Shown one piece after another: positions 12,690-23,600 of a DNA stretch of 64,000 bases. Under the pieces are notes generated by a model. That model did not search any database, had not been told where the DNA came from, and saw only the letters and a list, made by a program, of their open reading frames with translations. Source of the stretch: Thysanoteuthis rhombus (taxonomy: Eukaryota; Mollusca; Cephalopoda; Oegopsida; Thysanoteuthidae); NCBI GenBank assembly GCA_963457665.1, contig OY735209.1:11310314-11374313 (forward strand), given 5' to 3'. Each line of letters opens with the position of its first letter. Position 1 is the stretch's first letter. Position numbers and translations under genes: made by a program.

Positions 12690-12930
12690 AAAATATTTGG
12701 GTGCCTCATCGTATAGCATTAGTTACCGAGCTAGTCTCACAGACCAGTCTGATCCTCCCCTCTTGACCTACTCTTGTGGCCTGGTACCGTTAAGCTTTGT
12801 AAATATCAGTTGGACGCCTATCATGGGGTGATGGTTAACAAGCTCACATCGACGACTAAATCGACCACATAGTGAGTTTGATCTTTACTTGATATTCCAC
12901 ACTGGCCTTGTGCTGCACTTGACTGAAAAA
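12690..12930 (+). repeat. Two adjacent tRNA-like SINE copies (family B)
   Basis: ttagttaccgagctagtctc ... gacctactcttgtggcctgg ... aagctttgtaaatatc, then ggtgatggttaacaagctca ... agtgagtttgatctttac ... ggccttgtgctgc. Both have the A-box, 'cagacca', B-box and 'ccttgtg' order of the 1.3-2.2 kb cluster. Confidence 0.65.
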
Positions 12931-13921
12931 AGATATTTTGAGGGTCATCGTCACCGTCGTGTGAGGATCCAGCCCCCAAGACAGCATCTCCACGTTACAC
13001 TGAGATGAGGAAGGTTAGGGGTATACTCTGATGTCTGCGGCAAAGACAGACACTAACCCACATCAATACAGACGTTGGGTCTTATATTGCGCCCTTGGCA
13101 AATCAAGATGAATCTTGAACAACTGCTGCGCTACCCTAATTTTCCCTGACCCAGGTAAAGGCCGATGGTGATTGAGCTTCTCAGCGAGGTTACTCAAATT
13201 GAGAAACAGGCCGAGAGAAAAAAAAATCCCGATGAAGATGAGCATTGTTTCTAAACTCATTAACTGCAGAAGGTGGCAAGAGTAATAGCCATCGATTGGA
13301 AAAATTAAAAACCCTTGTCCATTGCAAGATAATCCATTGTGAAATAGAAGCTCTGATTCGCAGATAGAACCGAGCTGCCATCAATCCTGATAAAACGGAA
13401 ATTCTATTGAGTTAGTCATAGAAATGCAATGACGGACATTCCTGACATTCGCAATGAATGGGTTGTCACACTTTACCATGAACTCAGTAGCACTGTGTTT
13501 GACTCACGGACAGACGGCGATGAGATCACAATAAAATTGTTGTTTTTTTTTTGCACATGAATTTCAAACATTACAATACACAAACACCATGACCAAACAA
13601 ATTACGTAATTTTACATTTGTTTTTGTTGTCGCTTGTTTTATTGTTGTTGTTGTTGTTGTTTTTTTCATTGACTGCAATGTCCGGAAATGTTGAGGCAGC
13701 GATTGTGACAGCTAAATTAAAGACTGGCCTAACAATCTGTCCCGTATTCGAGCCACGTAAATCAATTCGAATGCACCTTCTATTTCCAGGCTAATGAACA
13801 GCCGATTGTCGACAATTCTTCTAACGGGAATCCGTTAAAATAAGGTCATCCAAACTTTTTTCCCTTTTTCTGGAACTCGTCACAAACTTATCAGTTTTAT
13901 CAATCTTAATCTGTTATAGAT

Positions 13922-13929
13922 ACACACAA

Positions 13930-13990
<61 letters not shown>
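13922..13990. repeat. (CA)n(TA)n microsatellite
   Basis: Starts with acacac and continues as about 25 TA units. Confidence 0.9.
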
Positions 13991-13991
<1 letters not shown>

Positions 13992-14160
13992 CGTGAGTTT
14001 TTCTGGTACTGCTCACAAAGAGTAGCATGAAAAGTCTGTTTCGATCCTCGAAGGTTTCGATCCTACCTCATGGTACTGGATGGGATAATGGATAGTCTAT
14101 AGCCACACTGAAGAGTTGTATTACAACGAAACAGCTGTCTGTGGATGACTCAATTATCTA

Positions 14161-14176
14161 ATAATAATAATAATAA

Positions 14177-14212
<36 letters not shown>
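14161..14212. repeat. (AAT)n(TA)n microsatellite
   Basis: Trinucleotide run passing directly into a TA array. Confidence 0.9.
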
Positions 14213-14213
<1 letters not shown>

Positions 14214-14559
14214 TTGATATATATACTTAATATCTGGCGTTGCCCGGGGAAAATAAATTAGATATAGCCAAGCAGGAAAATATGTTCTTGGACATGTTTC
14301 TTCTTATACAACACAGAAAAAAAACAAATAACAAAAAAAACAAAAAAAAAAACAACAAAAAACAAACGATTATTTACACCATGCACATATGAAAAAGTAG
14401 CCGTAACGGAAGAAATATTCTGATGCACAAAAGAAGGACAAAAACGTTGCTCAGTTAGACAAGGCTTCTTGATACACTTCATGAGTGTTTCTCCCATTGG
14501 GTGCCCGTATTGAAAGGTTGATTGGGAATTCAACCTCAGATCAACCAACATAGGGCTGT

Positions 14560-14743
14560 CCATGGAAAGACCATGGAGAAGTCCGGCAAAGGCCAGCGAT
14601 CTTGGGAGACCGTCTTTGTGCTTTGTTCCAATTTCCAGAAATGATCCCAACCCATAAAAAAAACGGACCACTGATTGTTGTTCTTCCTCCGTACAAACTG
14701 AGAGCGAAGTGATCATGTTAACTCTATGGTACCACAAAGGCAA
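14560..14743 (-). mobile_element. Possible mariner transposase N-terminal fragment
   Basis: Reads CTEEEQQSVVRFFYGLGS, resembling the TxEExRxVIRFLxxxG start of the paired-like DNA-binding domain in mariner-type transposases. It lies on the wrong side of the 15.0-15.5 kb C-terminal fragment for a single copy, so it is a separate insertion or a rearrangement. The rest of this 161-codon frame has no recognisable match. Confidence 0.4.
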
Positions 14744-14989
14744 CTAACTGATCAACGACAAATGTTCACTGTAGTGACGACAGACCTATCAATATTCCAC
14801 ATGCGCGTACAGAACCTAGTACGGTCAACTCAAAGAAAAATATAAGAAGAGTGCGGATAATGATCGACTCACCCTCGTATTCATACATGTATGTATGCAT
14901 GTAAGTGTGATCTTTCCGCAACTATCAAGCCATTAGTATCTAATATTAACGAAAAAGTAGCTTACCTACTGCAATGGCATCTTAATCCT

Positions 14990-15490
14990 CTTTAAGTTAC
15001 TCTCCATGGAATCTGACGAGTTTATCTCAGCATCTCTTCCATTTTTCAAAACAGTCTACCAAGTCCTCTTTCGGCATCAGCACCATCATCAGCTGCCTCG
15101 TCGCGTTCCCTTTAATTTCGTCCACGGCCTGAATTCTCCTCCGGGTCTACGGCAAAAAGCCATAAGTCACAAGGAGCCAAATCTGGACTGTAGGGAAGGC
15201 CGACAGACCAGGGTGACACGACTTTTTGCCTCAAAGCCCCGTGTGATATGTGAAAAGTCTACTCACTCGGTGATTGCGAAGGCGGCGGTCACACAGTACC
15301 GACGCTTAGTCGACATTGAGACAGTGAGTGAGTTACCCCATGGAAGAGTGTCTGTTCACACATGTTCTGTACAGTGATGTGGTTAGCAGTCAAAATCACA
15401 TCAAATCCACGCAACTGGTTCTTGTGATGAAAATGGCTGGATACTTTCCGGACAGTGTGTCCCACGATTAGGTATGATTTTGTTATCTTC
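14990..15490 (-). mobile_element. Mariner-type transposase fragment, C-terminal half (pseudogene)
   Basis: Minus strand: YSPDLAPCDLWLF around 15,155-15,192, then in another frame VDEIKGNATRQLMMVLMPKE and DLVDCFEKWKR. This is the order expected after the catalytic DD34D region. Frameshifts and stops show decay. The upstream part to 15,490 shares sequence with the 20.6 and 22.8 kb copies. Confidence 0.8.
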
Positions 15491-15739
15491 ATATAGATAG
15501 TTTTCCTGATTCAGTTGAACTGCTGGAATGACATTATATATTCGGCCTCGCTAATAACACTGAAGTAATGTGCCACAAAAAATGTATTTTTGAAAAGTGT
15601 CCCGCCCATCCAAAAAGTTTGGAAAGCACTGATATTGCTTATTAACCATCGCTCTGCGCAAGGTATCCTATCACTAAGACTAGCCCAAAGCAACAAATGC
15701 AAGGGTGTTAAACTCATCCCCCCCCAGTTGAAGTTTACT

Positions 15740-15900
15740 AAATTGTCCACCCTAGCTGATCTCTAGGTATAAGTTATGGAACAATCCAATATGTCTACCG
15801 TACGGCTATAAAAGCCCTAACCCAGATTGTTGTGATTTCTTGTCCAATTTACAAGTTGAATAAAGCCATTATCGTGAAGATTTCGGTTTTTATTCGCAAC
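15740..15900 (+). promoter_or_regulatory. Possible LTR-like fragment (TATA box and AATAAA)
   Basis: gctataaaagccctaaccc is followed about 60 bp later by gttgaataaagcc, and then by attcgcaacatgg, where aca/tgg could be an LTR end and a primer-binding site. The other LTR and an internal region were not found, so this could be a solo LTR or chance. Confidence 0.3.
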
Positions 15901-15990
15901 ATGGGGTACCCATGAGAATCGAACTCACTGCATTCGTGAAATTGGTCTGCAAGACGAGTGTGTCAACCACTGAACTATGCCAGACGACCC
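15893..15990 (-). repeat. tRNA-like SINE head or tRNA pseudogene
   Basis: The minus strand reads ggtcgtctggcatagttcag then tggttgacac and, further on, gtgagttcgattctcat. The A box fits TRGYNNANNNG and the B box fits GTTCGANTC. The T arm can pair; the acceptor stem pairs at only about five positions and the central region is irregular, so I do not call a functional tRNA. Confidence 0.55.
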
Positions 15991-16239
15991 CTTAATTATG
16001 TTATATCGCAAAATCACAGCACATTCCATTTCTCAGCATAATTAATCAAATCAGACTTTTAACAGTAGAATTTAGTTATTTCTAATCTTTTAGGTAAAAT
16101 TTTCATTATGGAAATTCAGTGATCTTTACGTCTGGCTGATTAGATTTCAGTTTTCGTTTTGAAACGGGAAAGAGATGAAAAAACAAAAAACAACAAAAAA
16201 AACTTCATTTTTATTCGGCTTTTGAAGCGTTCAACTCAT

Positions 16240-16480
16240 TTTTTTTTACCTCCGCCAACGAAGTTAAGAGTTTATGTATTCACTCGCGCCCATCTGTTCA
16301 CACAATATCTCGAAAAGTTCTCAATGGATTTCAATGACGTTTCGTACAAGAGTGGTCAATGGACTAAAGAAGAATTGATCAAATTTCAGGGTGGGTCCGG
16401 GAACTGTTTTCTGATTGAGAAATATTTGTCCATATATCAACACAGAAGTCCTGAAGTTGAAAATCGAAATTTAGTTACCC
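16240..16480 (+). repeat. Dispersed repeat, family K (plus orientation)
   Basis: acctccgccaacgaagtta, tatgtattcactcgcgccca, acaatatctcgaaaagttct, and aatttcagggtgggtccgg. This order is reminiscent of a module I have seen widely repeated in animal genomes (from memory). Other copies here are at 9.53 kb and 53.5 kb. Confidence 0.65.
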
Positions 16481-16754
16481 CCCCCCCCGCACTGTAGCGA
16501 TATATTAACTGATTTTCAGTCAGCGTTGGTAGAAGTATACAATCTCCGAATGGTTGCTAGTTTTTCGTCGAAATTTTCACGTGTCCGAGTTGCGTAACGG
16601 GAATCCACTGCCAGGGATATTCACTTCAAATTCCTCTTAGAGATATAGGTTTCGAAACTCCGACCGGCACCAATACATCCACTTTCACATTCTGAATACA
16701 GACATTCCCCAGTTTACTAAATTTACGTCACTTCGTTTTTACGAAAGACCTCCA

Positions 16755-17010
16755 GCTCACCTAGCTTTTAACACTGTATGTGAGCATCTATGCTCTATCT
16801 CGATTCATTTTGTGCATCCGTAAGCAAGATTTGTCCAAAGGTATCAGAAAAGCTCAAAAGAGTGCGTGAATGGTACACTTGGCGTAAAACTGGCGGACAT
16901 TTGGGCGGCAGAGGGCCCGGGAACGTTCAAACGAATTTTTATACTTCTTTCAAAAACGTGTCGGTCACTTCCATCACGATACTAATTCAGGTCAGTAAAA
17001 TGTGCGTAAG
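16755..17010 (+). repeat. Dispersed repeat, family J, copy 1
   Basis: tctcgattcattttgtgcat, gcaagatttgtcc, and ggtatcagaaaagct match the minus strand at 24.9 kb. The 74-codon frame over it is partly conserved in the other copy (CASVSKICPKVSEK versus CASMSKMCPEVSEK), so it may derive from a transposon ORF. Confidence 0.65.
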
Positions 17011-17589
17011 ATAATTATAAGTAAACAAGTTTTTGAAAAAAGGATTGTGTACTGGCTAGGCTAGCCTCGTGCTAAATTGTAAATTTTCATTCCGATTTCA
17101 AGTGTGGAAATCTATGTAATGAAACGGTTTGAAATAAGCAAATGATGGCCCTAGACAGTAAACATACTGGGGGCAAGAGCTGGCGGGAATGCTTAAACCA
17201 TTTTAGTGTGATGATCATGTTGCGCCAAATGTTATTTCTTCTTGCATCAACATTTCCCTTGTCGACACAGGACTTATCAATGGAAGGAAAGGCCTCTGAA
17301 CTACCTCTCCATGTATGACAAGGTAGCAATTCTAATATCAGGTATGTTCCGCTTCTGAAGTAACCGACTAAATACAAAAATATTACTGGTAGTTTTTTGA
17401 CCGGAGTAGGTCTACATATTGCATTCTTGTATCCATTTTTGAGAATAAAATGTAAGTATTTCAGTTAACAGGTAAAAAGTACCGTAAATCTATCGGACAA
17501 CCATAGCCACCAAAAGATTCTTTTCTTTTTTATAGGTGTGTTCCAGCGTTCATGGCCATATCGTTTTGTCAAGGAAAAAAAAGCGAATA

Positions 17590-17870
17590 AGAAGACCTTA
17601 TTCTGACGGATTTATTAATAACATCTAGATTCTGGGGAATCTAAATCTTAATGAAACAGTCAGAATAAAGTCCAAAAAACTGCCTTCAGAATTCTCCAGA
17701 ATGTAGGTGTTTTCCAATGGAAAACGTCACTGATGTAATAATTTAATTCATTCTGACCATATTTTTTCAGAGGAAATTTTTTTTTCGTGACTTCAAATTT
17801 TGACGCTACGGTTGTTCCAATTATTGACTGATGACGATTCTTTAATCATTTTTTGCGAGAATTACTTCTT
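17590..17870 (+). repeat. Dispersed repeat, family G, copy 1
   Basis: See the 35.17 kb copy. Shared blocks include aacatctagattctgg and actgatgtaataatt. Confidence 0.6.
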
Positions 17871-18329
17871 TTTTAACAATATATAAACCCGCACAGTCCT
17901 TTGATCAATCTTCATTCAACTTTTAAAAAAAAATTTATTTTTGGAAAATCTTTTCAAAATTCAATATTTTCATGATAATGCGAACTACAAAAATGTCGGG
18001 AGGGACAGAAACAGCCAGCCAGCGGTATTTGATTCATAATTTTCATATGGGGTAGCAAATCGAAGCTCTAAATTTTTCTCTCTATATATCTACATAGGTA
18101 TATATTTTTGGATGATGAATGAAGTAAATTCAACTGATTTCATGTTTATTATATGCCGAATGATAAAATAATACATGATTATACCTTGTGCAATGTATAT
18201 TCATATCGTTGAACCGCTGATTTCTGAATATATACGAATTTGCAACTTTCTTTCGTCCGTATCTTTTATAACCTAGCGGTGGTTCTTTGACTGTAGTGTG
18301 CGATGGTGCACTTAGGAATACATTTGCCA

Positions 18330-18850
18330 TATCATCATCAGTCTTTTAACGTCCGTCATTGGACATAGACCTTCCCTAGGATTCGCCACAATTCCCTATC
18401 ATGGGCATTGCAGAGCCAGTATTTCCTGAATCTGTCGAGTTCATCTCTCCATCTTGTGTTGTCAGCCTCAGTTTCTTATGTGATCTCTGGGGATCCATGT
18501 TGTGAGACGTGATGTCCATCGGTCGTCTTTCATTCTTGCAACATGGCCTGCCCATTGCCATTTGAGTTTTCTAATAGTTTCTATGATGTCACGAATACTT
18601 GTTTTCTTCCTTATATACTGCGCTGTCTTGTGATCTCTCCATGTAACGCTGAGCACGATTCTCTCATGTGCACGTTGCATACTTCTCAGTTTGCAGGCCT
18701 GTCTCTTGGTTAGGTTCCATGTTTCAGCTCCATAAGTGACTATCGGGAGAAAGCATTGGTTGTATTCTCTTTTTAGGATTATTGGAATCATCTGGTTTTT
18801 GAAAGTCGAGCTTGCCATTCCAAAGTGATTCTTCGCTTGATTTCCTCTTT
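18330..18850 (-). mobile_element. 5'-truncated LINE (RTE-like), C-terminal end of ORF2
   Basis: The minus strand reads LPIVTYGAETWNLTK, RSMQRAHERIVLSVTWRD, RKLKWQWAGHVARMKDDRW and then, after a +/-1 frameshift, TRWRDELDRF and ELWRILGKVYVQ with a stop. The TYGAETW...MLG/WR...KWxWAGHVARM...RWxxELD order is typical of the C-terminus of RTE-type non-LTR elements. It ends in a TGATGAT-like tail, as expected for that clade. Truncated 5' and frameshifted, so inactive. Confidence 0.88.
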
Positions 18851-20150
18851 TTTTGGGTATCTCATTGCCATATACGGCACACTAAATGTAAAAATGAAAT
18901 GACTTAAAAAAACATTTCTAATGGTCAATGAATTGAACTTTTCTTTTTCTTCCTTCATTTATGGCTAAAAAGATTCGGATCTCTCGAAATCGAGTGATCA
19001 AAGTACTAGATTGCCCCGTTTCCGACCCAGAGTTACCAGCCATAATACCAGTTCAAGGCTCAGAATACACGTTTCGTTTGCGCATTAGGAAGAAGCAGCC
19101 TCACACTTCTGTGCTGCAGCACACAGTATGAGAACCACTGAACCTCAGAAGGGGGCATTTATATAGCAATTTCCTCGGCTGTTGATTCCTATGAAAACGT
19201 TTCGGTCGCTATGTCCTTCCTTGAGTATCTGCGGTGAAGGAAAGATTAATTTTGTTGCGTAAACACATGCCCTGACCCCTTTTAATGAATTTTGAATAAA
19301 TTTTTTTTTTAAAGCCCAAGTTACCTCCCTTGAGATTTCAGCTTTGCGTCTATTCCTTGACCTGGGATCAGAGTGGTGTATCTGAACCCCATGGGTTATT
19401 TTTGCCCAAAGGTAAGCAGCTATCTAGTTTCAGGAAGCCGTTTGCCCAAGCTTGCTAGCTACATGTACACGTGTGAAGTCCCACATTATGCCCGAGTTTA
19501 TGTCGAATTTACCTTCGTGGGGGGCGGCAAATGAATAACCCTACCCTGGATTAAATAAGAAATTATTTTCGTTATCGAAATATTTCCGTTCTCTAGGGAA
19601 TACTCATCTTACAAATTATTCGTTTGTTCAACGAACTGTTGTTGAGGAGGAGAGTAATATTAAGAGCCATAATTTAACCTGAAGACGTATATGGGCTTCC
19701 GAAGACGGGGTTAAGGGTCCTTGGTCGCTAAGAGTGTCCTTTGCCGACCCTCCCAAATCTAGAGGACATAAAGTGAAGGTGCACAAGTGTCGGTAGCTAT
19801 TTAGTCACGTCGACGTGACATTCTACTTCTTTAATTGAACAGGAAATGTAAACAGATTTGCTGACTTGATCAAGTGTTTGTCGAAGGTAAAGTAGTGTAA
19901 ACTCTTATTACGGCACCTTCGGGAAGTGCCGTCTTAACGAGGAGGGTTAAAAAAAAAAAATAAATAAATAAAATACGTTATGCAGATTGAAAAATACGAC
20001 AAACAAATTGTTTACTCTTTAATTTGCTCAGGAAAAGGTGAAATATCCCACAACAGTTTTGTCATGATATATAATAAAAAAAAATAAAAAATAAAAAAAC
20101 AAGCCTGTCGTTAGAACGAGAGTTTACTGTACAACTCAGCTTGAATTATG
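18850..20150. other. Stretch without a supported gene
   Basis: No long frame and no family recognised. Some GC-richer patches (19,000-19,500 and 19,680-19,930) look like old repeats. Poly(A) tracts near 19,950 and 20,075. Confidence 0.4.
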
Positions 20151-20560
20151 AATGGGGAATTTATTTTTACGTCTAGATCATTGGCAAAGAATGAAAGAAA
20201 AATGAATATGCAAGAACCATAAGTTCAATGATACGTCCACTGTGGTAGCAGAAGGGAGAAGATGAAGAACAAGTAGTCTTTCAAGTCAACCGATTATCAT
20301 ATTTGTAATATATTGCAAAATGGATATATTTTGCAAGTATTATCTTTGATAAAAATTGTAAATGGCTATTTTTGGCCATTTTAAAATAGGAAAATGCAGA
20401 CCTTGCATATTCTATCATGACATCATTAGCAGCTGGTAAGAAAAATTGATCAGAATTAGATGTTCTTTTAATGACATCACACAAGCTCTGTCCAGAGAGC
20501 ATCCAGCCAGTTTGAATAATTCGAGAATAGGTTGCATTGCCTTCATGTAATTCAGCAACC
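20150..20560 (+). repeat. Dispersed repeat, family H, copy 1
   Basis: See the copy at 56.44 kb. Ends at the mariner fragment, so the two may be parts of one insertion. Confidence 0.7.
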
Positions 20561-20841
20561 AATCAGAACAGGCCTTCGGGCAAATCCATGAACAGACACT
20601 CTCCCATGAGCTTACTCAGTGGGCTGTCAGACACCACTGAGTGAGCTTGTGTATTGTGTGACTGACTTGCTCATTGTGAATGGGTCATTCATATCTCGTA
20701 CAGGGTTTTTTTTTGCAATATAATGAATCAGCCAGGTCTACAATCTAGATTTGGCTCCCTATGATTTATGGCTTTTCCTCAAAGAGATGAGATTAAGGAG
20801 AGTGTAATGGGGTAGTCCTGAGGGAGGACTTTGCTGTTTTG

Positions 20842-20873
<32 letters not shown>

Positions 20874-20945
20874 AAAAATGGAAGGGAGCTGGAATAAGTG
20901 AGTGAGGTCCCAAGAGGGTTACTTTGAAGAGGACTAAGGCACCAT
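20560..20945 (+). mobile_element. Mariner-type transposase fragment, 3' half (pseudogene)
   Basis: The plus strand reads YNLDLAPYDLWLFLKEM, the YSPDLAPxDxxLFxxLK signature around the last catalytic Asp of mariner-type transposases. Further on, another frame reads SW then NK, a stop, and VRSQEGYFEED with a stop, the usual C-terminus. Stops and frameshifts plus a 40-base A tract show it is dead. Confidence 0.75.
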
Positions 20946-20949
20946 TGCC

Positions 20950-22130
20950 CAATAGAAACGCTTTTTTTTTTTCATTGATATTAAATGGTTGGATATTTTC
21001 CGGACAGACCTCATAAAATTAGTCCTGCAAACACAAATGCTAATTGAAAACACCAAATTAGTCACCATTGTGGTAGTTGTAGCAAAATTTTTTTTTTTTT
21101 TTTTTTTCTTTTTGACTGTTTAGCTCTTGACCTCAAAGTTAATCCAGAAGAAACTGCCTTTCAAAGGCTTTCATTCCTTTCGGAAGAGATTGGAAAGAAA
21201 AAAAAAAAAAAAAAAAAAAGAAATGAAGAAATACACCGATACGATATTATGTTGATAAACAATATTTATTGTCAGTAACAATGATCCTCCGAAGAGGTAG
21301 GAAGGGGGGGGGGAAGAGTGAAGAAAGCCAGACATTATCCACTATTCTAAATACAAAACATTTTAACTGGTGGAAATAAATTAGTTGGGATCGGGGAGGG
21401 GGGGGGGTCTCAGAAATTAATGGAGATTTGCAGACAAAAGCTATCATGTTTCTCTGTCCTCCATGCAAATAAGAACCGCTAGCACCATTTTTGAAATTCA
21501 ACAATCATACCCAGAAGGTTATTCTAAATGAAGAAAGAAAAAAAAAAAAAAAGGGAGAAATAACAAAGAAAGAAAAAAAAAGAAAAAAAAGGGAGAAATA
21601 ACAAAGAAAGAAAAAAAAAAAGAAGAATTATTGGCACTTAGCAATGGCTTTTTTTTTTGTCGTCATCTTAATTTGTCAATCGACAGTCATTATTTTCCAG
21701 AATTTTTCACTTATTAGTGGTAGCTTGGCACTTTTATATCAATCAAGTTTTACTGAAGATTTCGAGGAGAATTATTTTTGATTTTTTTTTTTTTTTTCTT
21801 TATCCACAGACCCACGTAACTGCAACTGATTGAGTAAACATTGATTTTCATCTGATGCAAAAGTAGCCACCAGCAGATATTTGAAATATCAATTTTCAAA
21901 GCAAAGTCCACCTGTGAACTTTACATGTTAACAAAGAAATAGAGAATGAATTTTTGGAAGAAAAAAAAAAAAAAAAAAAAAAGATAGAGAGAGAAAAGAA
22001 AAGAAAAAGTAGAAGAATAATGTTTAGTTTCAGGTTCCGACACCATTATTAAAAACGTATGTTAAATTTTGTATTTGCTTATTTTTCCCAGGATTTACTT
22101 TGCCTTTCCTTAGTGAGAATCAAACGTTCC
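20950..22130. other. Low-complexity stretch without a supported gene
   Basis: Many poly(A), poly(T) and A/G-rich tracts. A direct duplication of gaaaaaaaagggagaaataac lies near 21,550-21,610. Confidence 0.5.
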
Positions 22131-22132
22131 CC

Positions 22133-22464
22133 CCTTGTCTGTTGAAATGAAGTTGTATTTTTATTTATTTTAGTAGATTAGTATTATAGATCATTATCAA
22201 TTTTTGCTACTATTTACTTTCATTGTTGCTGCTGTAAAGAGTGTCGTGAGTTCAATTCTCACCTGGAACTTATTCTTCATTCTGATCTGCATAGTTAATT
22301 CATATACTCACTGCTGAACAGTGTCTAGCCCGAGTTCAGTTGGGATAAAAAGCAACAATATTTGAGACAAAGTTAAATATTAGCAAAAAGTAGTAATAAA
22401 TAAATAAAGTTTTTCTTGTATCTTTGTCCGTTGAATTTGATAAATGTCATTTCAACAGACAAGG
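22133..22464. mobile_element. MITE-like element with 18-bp perfect terminal inverted repeats
   Basis: ccttgtctgttgaaatga at the left edge is exactly inverted at the right edge, 332 bp end to end. Inside is a B-box-like gagttcaattctcacc. No transposase. No convincing target duplication could be picked. Confidence 0.5.
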
Positions 22465-22814
22465 AAATAATGCAAGATTCTATTCATTATCCCTGGAGGA
22501 GCTGCTAAAGGTCAAGGAATATTCTGAGAAAAATAAGAGTATGTATCATACAGAATTCAATGTGTGTGCATATCGAAGCATGAAATTACCAACATATAAT
22601 TTGGCAGAGGCCACGGGGGGGGGGGGGAATCATTAAAGATCTTTGGGCTGAAAAAGCAATCGAAATCAAGAGAAATTATGGTCCTTAATTGAATCACCAA
22701 ATCAATGAAAATTACATGAACACAATATCTCGTAGTAGAGACTTGAGAAAAAGAATGTCAATCAGTTTAGTTGCTATTGTAACAACTCTTCTTCTAGCCT
22801 TTCTTAGATGTCAG

Positions 22815-23000
22815 TATAGAAGGTGTGAGTGACCAAGCCACATTTGTAATCGGACACTCTCATGGGGTTACTCAGAAGCCAAGTGAGCTTGTGTATTGTG
22901 TGACAATTGTGTTACCAATGAGCGAGTCATTCTACATGTTCTGTGCACGGTTTTCCAGCAATATATTGCATGAACCTGGTGCGAAGAATAGGATTGGCAA
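22815..23000 (+). mobile_element. Mariner-related fragment (middle part)
   Basis: cactctcatggggttactca, agtgagcttgtgtattgtgt and ccagcaatat match the 20.59-20.73 kb copy in order. It lacks the SPDLAP block itself. Confidence 0.5.
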
Positions 23001-23205
23001 GTTGATTTCAAACTTTGGCTCAGAGACCCTTGGGAAGAGCATGTATCTATCTCCACCACCCCCACTGCCAACAGATCATGGGCCAGCTTGGCAGGGTAAG
23101 GCGAATCACCCCACATGCTTGACACTTACTTCAGGAAGGCCAACAACAACTGATTAAAAAAAAAAAAAAAAAAAAAAAAGAAAAAAAGGTATACTACGAA
23201 ATAGA

Positions 23206-23600
23206 TCAAGAGAATCTTACAGTGTAAAACTCCTCGAAACAGAAGTAGGGTCCAAGGACTGCTTGAAGAGCTCCGTTAAAGACCTGGACATTGACGTCAA
23301 CTCCTGGAAGAGCATGGCCCTCTGTGTGCTGGAGTGAGATCACTGAAAGGGTCAATGCAGTAGAGAACAAGAGAGTTGATGAAGCTGAGAAGGGATTGCA
23401 CAGTGTGCAATGCCAAAGCAGCCGTAACTTCATCTACAGTATCTCTAATCAAGTGTCCCATATACAGGTGGTTGGGGGGGGGCTTCAGAGCCCACATCAG
23501 TCTTGTCATCCACTGAACTCATGACAGCCGCTGATGCACCACTCAGAAATGAAGCCATGGTCATCTTTCACCATGAAGGATGATGATGACTATGATCATC
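23206..23600 (-). other. Coding-like fossil or exon fragments, minus strand
   Basis: Three frames are successively open: MTMASFLSGASAAVMSSVDD (frame broken at a C run), then HLIRDTVDEVTAALALHTVQ, then GVDVNVQVFNGALQAVLG followed by PYFCFEEFYT. The last piece (23,221-23,303) is bounded by an acceptor-like ctcttccag and a donor gtaaga. Either a decayed gene, exons, or homopolymer sequencing errors. Family not recognised. Confidence 0.35.

Noticed and set aside
15893-15990. Functional tRNA gene on the minus strand
   Set aside because: A and B boxes are present, but the acceptor stem and central region do not fold into a regular cloverleaf; more likely a SINE head or pseudogene.
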